A stretch of DNA of 37,554 nt from a virus. Where the stretch lies: IMG/VR virus record IMGVR_UViG_3300034061_001879, positions 1 to 37,554 of that record; one strand, written 5' to 3'. This document shows, in pieces, positions 22,644 to 30,371 of this stretch. The notes beneath the pieces are model-generated. The model was not told the origin of the DNA. It ran no database searches and saw only the letters and a program-made list of their open reading frames with translations. Position numbers and translations under genes: made by a program. Numbering within the stretch: position 1 is the stretch's first letter; each line of letters starts with the position of its first letter.

Positions 22644-23935
22644 TAAAAAAATTAGAAATTAATGTACTTGAGGCTTCAAAGCAAAGAATTACTTACATAC
22701 TTCAAAACTTTAAAAAAGTATATGTAAGTTTTTCAGGAGGCAAAGATAGCGGTGTCATGCTTAATCTAATGATAGATGAAATAAGGCAAAATTACCCTGA
22801 CAGAAAGATAGGCATAATGATCTTAGACAATGAAGCTAACTATAATCTTTCATTAGAATTTATGCATCGCATGATGCAAAACAACAGAGATGTGTTAGAT
22901 ATTTATTGGTGCTGTTTGCCTATTACTTTACCTTGTACGGTATCAAGTTATGAGGTTGATTGGCAGTGTTGGGGAGAAAACGATAAAGATAGGTGGATAA
23001 GACCAATGCCAAAAGATGATTATATAGTTAATATTAATAACCACAAATTCCCTTTTTTTAAAGAAAACATGGGTTATCAAGAGTTTTGGGATGAGTTTGG
23101 CGAATGGTATTCAGGTGGCGAAGACTGCGCCTGTTTAATAGGCATTAGAACACACGAAAGTTTAAACAGATGGAGGGCAATAGTTAATGAAAATAAAGAA
23201 ACGCATGGTAATAATCTATGGACAAAACGAAATACACAGCATACATATAATTGCTACCCAATTTATGATTGGAGAACAGAAGATATTTGGATAGCAAACT
23301 GTAAATATGAATGGGATTACAATAAGTTATATGACGTTTTTTGGAAAGCTGGTTTGTCTATTCATCAAATGAGGGTTGCCTCTCCATTTATGAGCGAGAG
23401 TAAGAGTTCATTAAATCTTTATAGAATAATAGACCCACATGTATGGGTAACATTATGTGCAAGGGTAAACGGTGCAAATTTTGTAGCTACATATGGTAAA
23501 CAATTAAATTACCATAGTTTTAAATTGCCAAAAAATCATACTTGGAAAAGTTTTGTAAAATTTTTATTAGATACTTTACCCGAAAAGTCTGCTCTAAATT
23601 TTAAGCAGCGATTTATCCAATCTATTAAATATTGGGGCAGGATAGGTCGAGGATTGCCTGAAAAAACTATACAAGAACTAAAAGATAATAATATTGAATT
23701 TAAGCTAAATGGCAACACGGCACATGGTAATAAAGATAAAGAAAGGGTTATAATACAATCGTTACCAGACCATTTGGATATGCTTAGTTGTCATAATTCA
23801 GATGTAGCAAGTTGGAAAAGATTTGCTATAACAATACTTAAAAATGACCACACGTGTAAGTATTTAGGGCTTGCACCTACAAAAGACCAAATAGAAAGAA
23901 TGAAATACATTAAACGCAAATACAGCAAAATATGA
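22640..23935 (+). CDS. ibrA: IbrA-like PAPS reductase-family protein (DUF3440)
   Basis: The 431-residue protein has the ATP-pyrophosphatase loop SFSGGKDSG (residues 30-38), a MILDNEANYNLSLEF segment, and the DUF3440-type CLPITLPCTVSSYEVDWQCW followed by WIRPMP. This family is related to phosphoadenosine phosphosulfate reductases and DndC-type enzymes, but the true reaction is not established. It sits in an operon with a cupin and an IbrB-like gene. Its C-terminal domain resembles the small protein encoded just upstream. Confidence 0.85.
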   Translation: MIKKLEINVLEASKQRITYILQNFKKVYVSFSGGKDSGVMLNLMIDEIRQNYPDRKIGIMILDNEANYNLSLEFMHRMMQNNRDVLDIYWCCLPITLPCTVSSYEVDWQCWGENDKDRWIRPMPKDDYIVNINNHKFPFFKENMGYQEFWDEFGEWYSGGEDCACLIGIRTHESLNRWRAIVNENKETHGNNLWTKRNTQHTYNCYPIYDWRTEDIWIANCKYEWDYNKLYDVFWKAGLSIHQMRVASPFMSESKSSLNLYRIIDPHVWVTLCARVNGANFVATYGKQLNYHSFKLPKNHTWKSFVKFLLDTLPEKSALNFKQRFIQSIKYWGRIGRGLPEKTIQELKDNNIEFKLNGNTAHGNKDKERVIIQSLPDHLDMLSCHNSDVASWKRFAITILKNDHTCKYLGLAPTKDQIERMKYIKRKYSKI

Positions 23936-24294
23936 AAACAAAAAACGTAAATGAATTAAATGGAGTAGCTTTTACTGGAGGTAAAAGTTACAGGTCAGTC
24001 TTAAAAGATGACAACATGGGCTTTGCTATGATGAAAACATGCATTAATAAAGGCGGTCCATATAAGTGGCATTATAAAAACCACAAAGAAGCATGTTATT
24101 GTGTAAGTGGCAGTGGCTTATTAAAAGATTTAACAAATGGTGTAGTTTCTGAAATAAAAGAAGGAATTACATATTTTGTAGACAATCATCAACCACATGA
24201 ATTTACAGCATTAACAGAAGTTGTATTAATTAGTGTTTTTAATCCTCCATTAAGAGGTGATGAAACTCACGATGAAAACGGAAATTATATTTAA
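23932..24294 (+). CDS. Ectoine-synthase-like cupin
   Basis: The 120-residue protein aligns by eye with ectoine synthase EctC: LKDDNMGFAMMKT, WHYKNHKEACYCVSG, ITYFVDNHQPHEF and VFNPPLRGDETHDENG. The residues of the EctC metal site are present with the right spacing: Glu53, Tyr81 (28 later) and His89 (8 later). No ectA or ectB is seen. It overlaps the IbrA-like gene by 4 bases and precedes the IbrB-like gene, so its substrate is probably linked to theirs rather than to ectoine. Confidence 0.82.
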   Translation: MKTKNVNELNGVAFTGGKSYRSVLKDDNMGFAMMKTCINKGGPYKWHYKNHKEACYCVSGSGLLKDLTNGVVSEIKEGITYFVDNHQPHEFTALTEVVLISVFNPPLRGDETHDENGNYI

Positions 24295-24311
24295 CCAATA
24301 AATTAAAAAAC

Positions 24312-24965
24312 ATGAAAAACAAGATTAAAGAATTAATACCAAATTATGACAGCTTAAGTATTGATGAACAAATTGATGCAATAAATGAAATAAAGATTGC
24401 ATTGCATGAAATTTCACCAATGAAAAACGAGCCTGTCGATTGCGTGTTGTGGGTAAAAAACGAAATGGTAAGGGCTAATGATTATAACCCTAATGCGGTT
24501 GCCCCTCCAGAAATGGAATTATTGAAGCAATCAATTATGGAAGATGGATACACGCAACCTATTGTTTCTTATAAAGAAGAAAACAATATAACTGTTGTAG
24601 ATGGTTTCCATAGAAATAGAGTTGGTAAAGAGGTGCGAGAAGTAAAAGAAAGGGTATTTGGGCGTCTTCCTGTAGTAAATATTAATGAATGGAAACAAGG
24701 TAGAGGAGACCGTATGGCGTCAACAATAAGGCATAATAGAGCAAGGGGTTCACATAATATTGAACTAATGAGTACAATTGTTTCTGAGTTAGTAGAGATG
24801 GGTAAAGGTGATGCATGGATATGTAAACATGTTGGAATGACCACAGATGAACTACTAAGGTTAAAACAAATAACAGGCTTAGCATCTTTGTTTGAAAATA
24901 AGGAATTTTCTAATGCTTGGGAAGCTGAAAAAAGTGATGATTTTATATTCTTAAAAGGTAGCTGA
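24312..24965 (+). CDS. ibrB: IbrB-like ParB-domain protein
   Basis: The 217-residue protein has a ParB/Srx-type N domain: NDYNPNAVAPPEMELLKQSI, then YTQPIVSYKEENNITVVDGF followed by HRNRVGKEV. The following segment has AWICKHVGMTTDELLRLKQI, a helix-turn-helix-like unit. ParB-domain proteins bind and often hydrolyse nucleotides. IbrA and IbrB genes are typically paired; here they are split by the cupin gene. Confidence 0.82.
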   Translation: MKNKIKELIPNYDSLSIDEQIDAINEIKIALHEISPMKNEPVDCVLWVKNEMVRANDYNPNAVAPPEMELLKQSIMEDGYTQPIVSYKEENNITVVDGFHRNRVGKEVREVKERVFGRLPVVNINEWKQGRGDRMASTIRHNRARGSHNIELMSTIVSELVEMGKGDAWICKHVGMTTDELLRLKQITGLASLFENKEFSNAWEAEKSDDFIFLKGS

Positions 24966-25126
24966 ACTATTTTAAATTACCAAAATAAACCGCTATCTTA
25001 GCGTAGAAAATAGCTTTTGTATTAGGTAGAAGATAATACAAGTAATTAGATAACTTTTATAGCCTTATTAGATTTTTGAGGGTGCTTCTACCACCCGATA
25101 AAGTTTGGTAGGGCTTTCTTAATTTT
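24966..25126 (+). promoter_or_regulatory. Leader region before replication genes
   Basis: A -7-like TATCTTAG at 24994-25001 with only a weak upstream TTTA suggests a promoter. The leader then holds an outer pair AGCC (25061-25064)/GGGCT (25111-25115) and an inner hairpin GGGTG/CACCC (25080-25096), with a T-rich tail before ATG 25127. It resembles the leaders at 17605 and 21909. Confidence 0.45.
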
Positions 25127-25843
25127 ATGAACACATACTACATTTTAGGTCAACATGCTCATTGGAATATAAATAAAAGATTAGCTAAAAAAGTTGGTAT
25201 TGAAGCAGCTTTATTGCTTTCAGATTTAATTTCTAAAAGGGAATATTTTATAATTAATAAAGATATTTCTATAACAGATTGGTTTTTTAACACTGCTGAA
25301 AATATAGAAATGGACACTTTATTAACTCCACACAAGCAACGAGAGGCAATAAAATTACTTATTGAACATAATTTTTTAGAAGTTAAATTAATGGGAATAC
25401 CTGCAAAAAATCATTTCAAAGTCAATGATATTCAGTTATTAAATTTTTTAACAACAAGAAGTGAAGAAATTAAACAACAAGAAGTGAAAAATTTTGACAC
25501 TAATAATAATAAAGAACAAGAACAAAGTAATTTTAATAATAGTAATAATAAACCCGAAAATGAATTAACCGAATTACCACCTCATATAAATTTTGCATTA
25601 AGGCTCTTAGATGAAAACGATACAGAGGGGGCAGCACATCTTGAAGCAATAGAATATCAGACGAAAACTAAAATTACTAAAGAACAAACAAAATTATTTA
25701 GAATGCACCTTGTTACCGAAAATAAGAACTACGATAATTTTAATGACTGGATACGACATTTTAGGAATTGGTTAAATACTAAACCAAATGTTAAACCTAA
25801 GCAAGAAATTAAAATGCCTTACGAAAAAAGAAATCAGCAATGA
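25127..25843 (+). CDS. Replication initiator-like winged-helix protein
   Basis: The 238-residue protein opens with a winged-helix pattern of phage replisome organisers (YYILGQHAHWNINKRLAKKV; LTPHKQREAIKLLIEHNFLE), then an Asn/Lys/Glu-rich linker at about 120-150, and a C-terminal helical part (DNFNDWIRHFRNWLNTKPN) that fits a helicase-loader domain. It probably opens the phage origin and loads the DnaB helicase encoded two genes downstream. Start and stop overlap the neighbours. Confidence 0.7.
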   Translation: MNTYYILGQHAHWNINKRLAKKVGIEAALLLSDLISKREYFIINKDISITDWFFNTAENIEMDTLLTPHKQREAIKLLIEHNFLEVKLMGIPAKNHFKVNDIQLLNFLTTRSEEIKQQEVKNFDTNNNKEQEQSNFNNSNNKPENELTELPPHINFALRLLDENDTEGAAHLEAIEYQTKTKITKEQTKLFRMHLVTENKNYDNFNDWIRHFRNWLNTKPNVKPKQEIKMPYEKRNQQ

Positions 25844-26517
25844 AAAAATATAGAATTCTTAATCTTTATGCCTGTTTGGGCGGAAATCGTTATAAATGGG
25901 ATTTAGTAGCGAAACAAGCGGGAGTTGAAATAGAAGTAACTGCGGTTGAATTAGACCCCGAACTTGCAAGGCTATACCAAGAACGTTTCCCTAATGACAT
26001 AGTAATTATTGCCGATGCCCATCAATATTTATTAGACCACTATAAAGAGTTTGATTTTATTTGGAGTTCGCCAAATTGCCCAACCCACAGCAGAATAAGA
26101 TTTAATCAAGCAAAAGGTAGAAATGATAATATTTATAAAGCAGAATACCCAGACATGAACCTATACGCTGAAATAATTTTACTTGATAATTATTTCGATG
26201 GAAAGTTTGTAGTTGAAAATGTAATACCATATTACGAGCCATTAATTACAGCGCAAAAAAGAGGAAGGCATTTATATTGGTGCAATTTTACATTACCTCA
26301 AGTATTAAGCAATAGAGAAGTGCAGGTTGGTAGCGGGACTGAAGAAGTAAAAAAACTATGTGAATTTCACGAAATAGACCTATCAACATACAAAGGGAAA
26401 CAGCGTAAAGATAAAATAGCCCGAAACTTAGTTGACTACGAAGCAGGTAAAACAATATTTGAAACCGCTTTAGGAATAATAAACAAACCCTATACTAAAC
26501 AAGCAGAACTATTCTAA
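25840..26517 (+). CDS. C5-cytosine DNA methyltransferase-like protein
   Basis: The 225-residue protein has motif I as LNLYACLGGNRYKWDLV, an acidic SAM site (VTAVELDPELARLY), a motif IV variant SSPNCPTHSR with the catalytic Cys at about 79 (in place of PPCQ), the ENV of motif VI (VVENVIPYYEP) and RGRHLYWCNF like motif VIII. The space for a target-recognition domain is small. It may protect phage DNA from restriction or act in regulation; the target is unknown. Confidence 0.75.
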   Translation: MKKYRILNLYACLGGNRYKWDLVAKQAGVEIEVTAVELDPELARLYQERFPNDIVIIADAHQYLLDHYKEFDFIWSSPNCPTHSRIRFNQAKGRNDNIYKAEYPDMNLYAEIILLDNYFDGKFVVENVIPYYEPLITAQKRGRHLYWCNFTLPQVLSNREVQVGSGTEEVKKLCEFHEIDLSTYKGKQRKDKIARNLVDYEAGKTIFETALGIINKPYTKQAELF

Positions 26518-27965
26518 TGAAAAAACAACCCGAAGAAATATTAAGCCATTATACATTTGGAAAACTTCCACCACAGGCTATAAATTTAGAAGAAGCGGTA
26601 TTAGGTGCAATTTTAGTAGAAAGCAAGTCTATAATGATTGTAATTGATACTCTAACAGAACAGTCATTTTACACGCCACAGCATCAATATATCTACAAAG
26701 CAATCATTAATCTTTATGAAAAGAATAGACCAATAGATATTTTAACGGTTAGCGAAAACTTAAAGGGTAGCGGACACTTAGAAGATGTTGGGGGAGTTTA
26801 TTACATTTCAACTTTAACCAACAAAATTGCATCAAGTGCTAATATCGAAGAACATGCACGAATTATTCAAGAAAAGTACATACAAAGAGAGTTAATAAGA
26901 ATTTCATCTAATTGCATACAAGAAGCCTACACCGACCAAGAAGATGTTTTTAGCTTAGTAGATTACATTCAGGCTCAATTAATTGAACTAAGCAAATCAG
27001 GAGTTAAGCAACAAATACAGCATTTATCATCAATCGTTAAGGAAAGTCGAAAACAGATAAACAGACTATCAAGTTCACCCGATGCAATCATTGGAATAAG
27101 TACAGGCATTAAGTGTTTAGATAAAGTTATTAGCGGTTTAGAAGATGGAACGGTAATAACATTGGCAGCACGCCCGGGCATGGGCAAAAGTGCTTTAGCG
27201 GTTTCAATTCTTAAAAACGTAGGTATAGACCAAAAGATACCATGCGCTTTATTTAGTATAGAAATGCCCTCTATTCAACAAGAACAACGATTAAAGGCTA
27301 ATGTATCAGGTATTCCTTTTTCAAGGCTTAGAGCAGGCAAATTGCATGAGGAAGATTGGGAAAAATTAGACCGAGCCGAAAAGCTAATGAGTGAAAGCCC
27401 GATTTACTTTGATGACAGCAGTAGTCTTTCAGCTATTGAATTGCGCTCTAAAATTACTTTAATGGTTTCGGAACACGATATAAAGTTTATAGTTATTGAT
27501 TACTTACAACTAATGTCAGGTAGTGGAAAAAAAGGACAAAATAGAGAGCAAGAAATATCTGAAATTTCCAAGATGGTAAAAAGAATTTCTAAAGAGTTGG
27601 CAATACCTATTTTACAATTAGCCCAACTAAGCCGAAACGTAGAACAAAGGGGTGGTAATAAAACGCCATTGCTTTCAGATTTAAGAGAAAGTGGAAGTAT
27701 AGAACAGGACAGCGATATTGTTATTTTTATTAACAGACCTGAATATTATGGAGTAATGCAAGATGAACAAGGTTTTAGCACAGCAGGAGTAGCAGATTTG
27801 ATTATAGCTAAAAACAGAAACGGAAGTGTAGAAACCATTACCACTAAGTTTGAAGGTGAATACATGAGGTTTAGCGATGTAGAAACAAGCTATCAGTTTC
27901 CATTAAATGAAACCACTAAAACACAATTTCCAAAAGGCAGCGAAAAAGATTTTACTGATTTTTAA
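26517..27965 (+). CDS. dnaB: Replicative DNA helicase (DnaB-like)
   Basis: The 482-residue protein has the DnaB N-terminal domain (PPQAINLEEAVLGAILVES), the Walker A loop ARPGMGKSAL (near 219-228), the Walker B-like FIVIDYLQLM (near 322-331), the H4 region and the arginine/sensor segment LSDLRESGSIEQDSD. Its length is normal for DnaB. It starts at the methyltransferase's stop with a one-base overlap, and works with the initiator upstream and host or phage primase. Confidence 0.95.
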   Translation: MKKQPEEILSHYTFGKLPPQAINLEEAVLGAILVESKSIMIVIDTLTEQSFYTPQHQYIYKAIINLYEKNRPIDILTVSENLKGSGHLEDVGGVYYISTLTNKIASSANIEEHARIIQEKYIQRELIRISSNCIQEAYTDQEDVFSLVDYIQAQLIELSKSGVKQQIQHLSSIVKESRKQINRLSSSPDAIIGISTGIKCLDKVISGLEDGTVITLAARPGMGKSALAVSILKNVGIDQKIPCALFSIEMPSIQQEQRLKANVSGIPFSRLRAGKLHEEDWEKLDRAEKLMSESPIYFDDSSSLSAIELRSKITLMVSEHDIKFIVIDYLQLMSGSGKKGQNREQEISEISKMVKRISKELAIPILQLAQLSRNVEQRGGNKTPLLSDLRESGSIEQDSDIVIFINRPEYYGVMQDEQGFSTAGVADLIIAKNRNGSVETITTKFEGEYMRFSDVETSYQFPLNETTKTQFPKGSEKDFTDF

Positions 27966-27983
27966 AACCAAAAACAAAAACAC

Positions 27984-28415
27984 ATGGAAACAATTAAATT
28001 TAGAGGAAAAAGAGTTGATAATAGCGATTGGGTTTATGGCGTGCCATATTTTTTAAACATTATCGAAGATGAACCTGAAGATTGCGTAAATAAGGCATGT
28101 ATAATTGCAGGCGTTGATTGGGATGGTTTATGCGGTTTTATGTCTCCCGAAAACAAGGCATTTATTGAAGTAATTACAGAAACAGTAGGGCAATATACAG
28201 GCTTAAAAGATAAAAACGCAAAAGAGATATACAGTGGGGACTTAATTAAGTCAAATGATTTAATAGGTCATGTAAAATATCACGGCTGCGCTTTTATGAT
28301 TGAATGGCATGATGACGTATATGCGGATTTATTGGGTTGGGAAGATTTTAAGCATGGTAAATTATCAGGTGGCAGCGAATATCAAATAATAGGTAACATT
28401 CACGAAAACAAATAA
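27984..28415 (+). CDS. YopX-family protein
   Basis: The 143-residue protein begins TIKFRGKRVDNSDWVYG and has VGQYTGLKDKNAKEIYSGD in the middle and SEYQIIGNIHEN at the end, the family's pattern. YopX proteins are very common in phages but have no known function. It lies just downstream of the helicase among small early genes. Confidence 0.85.
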   Translation: METIKFRGKRVDNSDWVYGVPYFLNIIEDEPEDCVNKACIIAGVDWDGLCGFMSPENKAFIEVITETVGQYTGLKDKNAKEIYSGDLIKSNDLIGHVKYHGCAFMIEWHDDVYADLLGWEDFKHGKLSGGSEYQIIGNIHENK

Positions 28416-28417
28416 AT

Positions 28418-28660
28418 ATGAAAACACCAAAACAAAAAGCAAAGGAGTTAGTAGAAAAATACAAAGAAATAATTTGGCAAGCCGATAAGTTTAGCTACCT
28501 ATTAGATAGCGAAGGGTTACATTTTGCTAAGCAATGCGCTTTAATTGATATACAAAACAGCATAGACTTTCTAAAATATATAGACGAAAACGAAGCCTAT
28601 AATGTTGAATATTATATTAAAGAATTAATTGAAATAAAAACCGAAATAGAAAAACTATGA
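28418..28660 (+). CDS. Small helical phage protein, relative of the 13779 cassette ORF
   Basis: The 80-residue protein (KQKAKELVEKYKEI, then AKQCALIDIQNSIDFL, ending YYIKELIEIKTEIEKL) belongs to a small family widespread in Bacteroidota phages, with conserved AKELV and QCAL segments. The reverse-strand cassette gene at 13779 encodes another member. The function is unknown; it is part of the early small-gene run and overlaps the next ORF by ATGA. Confidence 0.7.
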   Translation: MKTPKQKAKELVEKYKEIIWQADKFSYLLDSEGLHFAKQCALIDIQNSIDFLKYIDENEAYNVEYYIKELIEIKTEIEKL

Positions 28661-28722
28661 AAAAGATATTACAATCAGAAATAGAAGTAGATAATAATTT
28701 TAACGTTTTAAATTATAGATGA
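28657..28722 (+). CDS. Possible micro-ORF, 21 residues
   Basis: An ATG in an ATGA overlap with the previous stop starts a 21-codon frame (MKKILQSEIEVDNNFNVLNYR) whose stop overlaps the next gene's ATG in the same way. The tight coupling at both ends suggests it is translated, whether for its product or to carry ribosomes on. It is too short for any family call. Confidence 0.4.
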   Translation: MKKILQSEIEVDNNFNVLNYR

Positions 28723-28934
28723 TGACAAACGCAGAAGCATATACTAAAGAACTAATGAATGAAGTTGCTAAAGAAGCAATTAAAAAGAAAACCATTCAAG
28801 AAATTATTGAAGAAGAACTAAGCTATAAAATCAAGCCATTACCCGAAATTCCAACTATTCAATACCACTACCCTAGCGGTCAAGAAAAGAGAAGGGAAAG
28901 AAGAAAGAAACAAAAACCTAAAAAAAATAACTAA
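28719..28934 (+). CDS. Hypothetical basic protein, 71 residues
   Basis: Starts in an ATGA overlap with the micro-ORF. The first half is a mixed-charge helix (YTKELMNEVAKEAIKKKTIQ) and the end is strongly basic (KRRERRKKQKPKKNN), as in small nucleic-acid-binding proteins. No family recognised. The next gene begins 9 bases later. Confidence 0.55.
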   Translation: MMTNAEAYTKELMNEVAKEAIKKKTIQEIIEEELSYKIKPLPEIPTIQYHYPSGQEKRRERRKKQKPKKNN

Positions 28935-28943
28935 ATTTACACC

Positions 28944-29261
28944 ATGAGCGAAAAAATAAGAATAGGAAATGGAACTAAGAAAAGCGACAAATGGCTTAAG
29001 AGTTCAATATGCTTAACAGACATACCAAAAGAAAATACCTTTGAGTACAACGGAAAAACTTATGTAAAGGTAGATATTAACATTTTTGATAAGCCTAACA
29101 AGTTTGGCAAAGATGTAAGCATTTCAATTGATGAGTATAAGCCCGAAGAAAAGCAATACAGCGCACATGCTGAAAGAAAAACGGCAAGCGATACGATTGC
29201 AAGGAAAGTTCAAGAAAGTGCTTTAAATAGCAGTAATGAAGAATTTGAACTACCATTTTAA
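28944..29261 (+). CDS. Candidate single-stranded DNA-binding-like protein
   Basis: The 105-residue protein has a strand-rich middle (FEYNGKTYVKVDINIFDKPN; FGKDVSISIDEYKPE) compatible with a small OB-like or beta fold and a C-terminal tip EEFELPF, an acidic end with a final Pro-Phe like the SSB tip that recruits partners. It lies with the replication and recombination genes. The tail is seen directly; the SSB role is inference. Confidence 0.5.
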   Translation: MSEKIRIGNGTKKSDKWLKSSICLTDIPKENTFEYNGKTYVKVDINIFDKPNKFGKDVSISIDEYKPEEKQYSAHAERKTASDTIARKVQESALNSSNEEFELPF

Positions 29262-29278
29262 CCATAAAAACAAAAACA

Positions 29279-29440
29279 ATGGAAAAGACATTAGGAGTTA
29301 TCAGACACGTACTTACATTTGTAGGCGGTATTTTAGTATCACAAGGATTATTAAGCGAAGGCTTGACATCAGAAATCATTGGCGGTGTACTAACTATCGC
29401 TGGAACTGTATGGAGTATTGTTGCTAAGTTTAAGAAGTAA
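29279..29440 (+). CDS. Small holin-like membrane protein, 53 residues
   Basis: Two hydrophobic segments (VLTFVGGILVSQGLL and IIGGVLTIAGTVWSIVAKF) joined by SEGLTSE, with a basic end. The pattern RHVLTFVGGILVSQGLL...GGVLTIAG matches small class II phage holins of the Pam3-gp28-like type. A 63-codon frame in another phase overlaps it and is a shadow. Its place next to the late promoter fits lysis timing; the larger protein at 12677 is the other holin candidate. Confidence 0.7.
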   Translation: MEKTLGVIRHVLTFVGGILVSQGLLSEGLTSEIIGGVLTIAGTVWSIVAKFKK

Positions 29441-29441
29441 C

Positions 29442-29472
29442 TTTGCACAATAAAAATTAATTACTATCTTGC
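29442..29472 (+). promoter_or_regulatory. Promoter upstream of the non-coding region
   Basis: TTTG (29442-29445), a 19-base spacer, then TATCTTGC (29465-29472), one base away from TAnnTTTG at the G position. Transcription would start near 29477, run into the terminator at 29539, and on read-through into the hairpin-rich region and the terminase. Confidence 0.6.
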
Positions 29473-29528
29473 ATTCGCATTTTAGCGGGTGCTGAAGAAA
29501 CTAAAGTGGTAGGACTTTGCCACACAAA

Positions 29529-29570
29529 AGCCTTGACAAGCCCGCTAACTTGTTAGGGCTTTTTGCTTTT
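29529..29570 (+). terminator. Rho-independent terminator or attenuator
   Basis: AGCCC (29539-29543) pairs with GGGCT (29556-29560), extended by GCTAA/TTA, and is followed by a TTTTTGCTTTT tract. An extra AGCCT at 29529 could pair with the same GGGCT, so two alternative structures are possible, as in attenuators. Confidence 0.75.
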
Positions 29571-29921
29571 TAGCCCTTTACAAAGCAACGGAGAGGTTGT
29601 ATAAGAGCATCGGAGTAGTGGTTTGGCTAAAGACGTTTACAGCTACTCTTAAAGCGTTATAAATGGGACTATGCAAAGCGCAACGGTGGTGCGAAAGTTA
29701 CGAGCCGTAAGACATAGATGCAAGTTGAATATTGCAGACAGTGGGTAACAAGTAATCGGTAATCAACGACACGATTAACACTAAAGACGAGAGGCTCATT
29801 TCGACAAGCTAATTAAGTCTAAAGTGGTGCAACCAACTACTAATTAACTTTAGTAGGGGGACTTGCTATCACTTTAACTCAAGGTCTATTTCTCTAAGCT
29901 AATAATAAAAGAAAAAAGTAT
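29571..29921 (+). ncRNA. Hairpin-rich non-coding region before the terminase
   Basis: About 350 bases without a credible ORF. Visible pairings: CAAC/GTTG (29586-29599), GAGTAG/CTACTC (29613-29648), CGCA/TGCG (29679-29693), TAATCG/CGATTA (29753-29777), CTAAAGT/ACTTTAG (29819-29853). The number of compact stems suggests a structured RNA, or a packaging (pac/cos) signal next to the terminase. I do not recognise a family. Confidence 0.5.
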
Positions 29922-29929
29922 TAACTTTG
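29922..29929 (+). promoter_or_regulatory. -7 element TAACTTTG just before the terminase start
   Basis: TAACTTTG matches TAnnTTTG and ends four bases before ATG 29934. The -33 position has no TTTG. If active, it gives a leaderless late transcript, as also suggested at 15599. Confidence 0.5.
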
Positions 29930-29933
29930 AAGT

Positions 29934-30371
29934 ATGGGTAGACCATCAAAATTTAGTGAAGAACTAGCCAATCAGATATGCGAAAACATCGCGCATTCAG
30001 ATAAAGGATTAGTTTCTATATGCAAAGAATTAGGCTTAAATGCTTCAACTGTTTATGATTGGATTAATAATAATTTAGAATTTGCCAACAAATACGCGCG
30101 CGCGAGAGAAATTCAAGCTGATTATTTAGCCGACCAAATAATTGAGATTGCAGACGAAACACATTCAGATACTACCGTAAATGAACAAGGCTATGAAGTA
30201 ACTAACCATGAAGTCATCGCGCGAAGTAGGTTAAGAGTTGACGCGCGAAAGTGGAAAGCATCTAAATTATACCCTAAAAAATACGCGGATAGAATAGATA
30301 GTGATTTTACAACTAAAGGTGAAAGTCTAAATTTACCACCATTTATGCGCGCCAATGAAAGTAAATCCTAA
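29934..30371 (+). CDS. terS: Terminase small subunit
   Basis: The 145-residue protein has an N-terminal helix-turn-helix (LVSICKELGLNASTVYDWIN, residues about 25-45), a central coiled helix (FANKYARAREIQADYLADQI) and the ARSRLRVDARKWKASKLYPKK segment typical of phage small terminases. It binds phage DNA and helps the large subunit start packaging. It overlaps the large subunit by 17 bases. Its codons are odd for this genome: several Ala GCG and Arg CGC/CGA codons produce CGCG repeats. Confidence 0.88.
   Translation: MGRPSKFSEELANQICENIAHSDKGLVSICKELGLNASTVYDWINNNLEFANKYARAREIQADYLADQIIEIADETHSDTTVNEQGYEVTNHEVIARSRLRVDARKWKASKLYPKKYADRIDSDFTTKGESLNLPPFMRANESKS

Noticed and set aside
29236-29427. 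Forward 63-residue ORF
   Set aside because: It is rich in His, Asn, Arg and Cys and is a shadow of the holin-like gene 29279-29440 in another frame.
29571-29921. Group II intron domain V or tmRNA in the region before terS
   Set aside because: Some GAGCCG-like and GCGAAAG-like words occur but I could not build the required helices.
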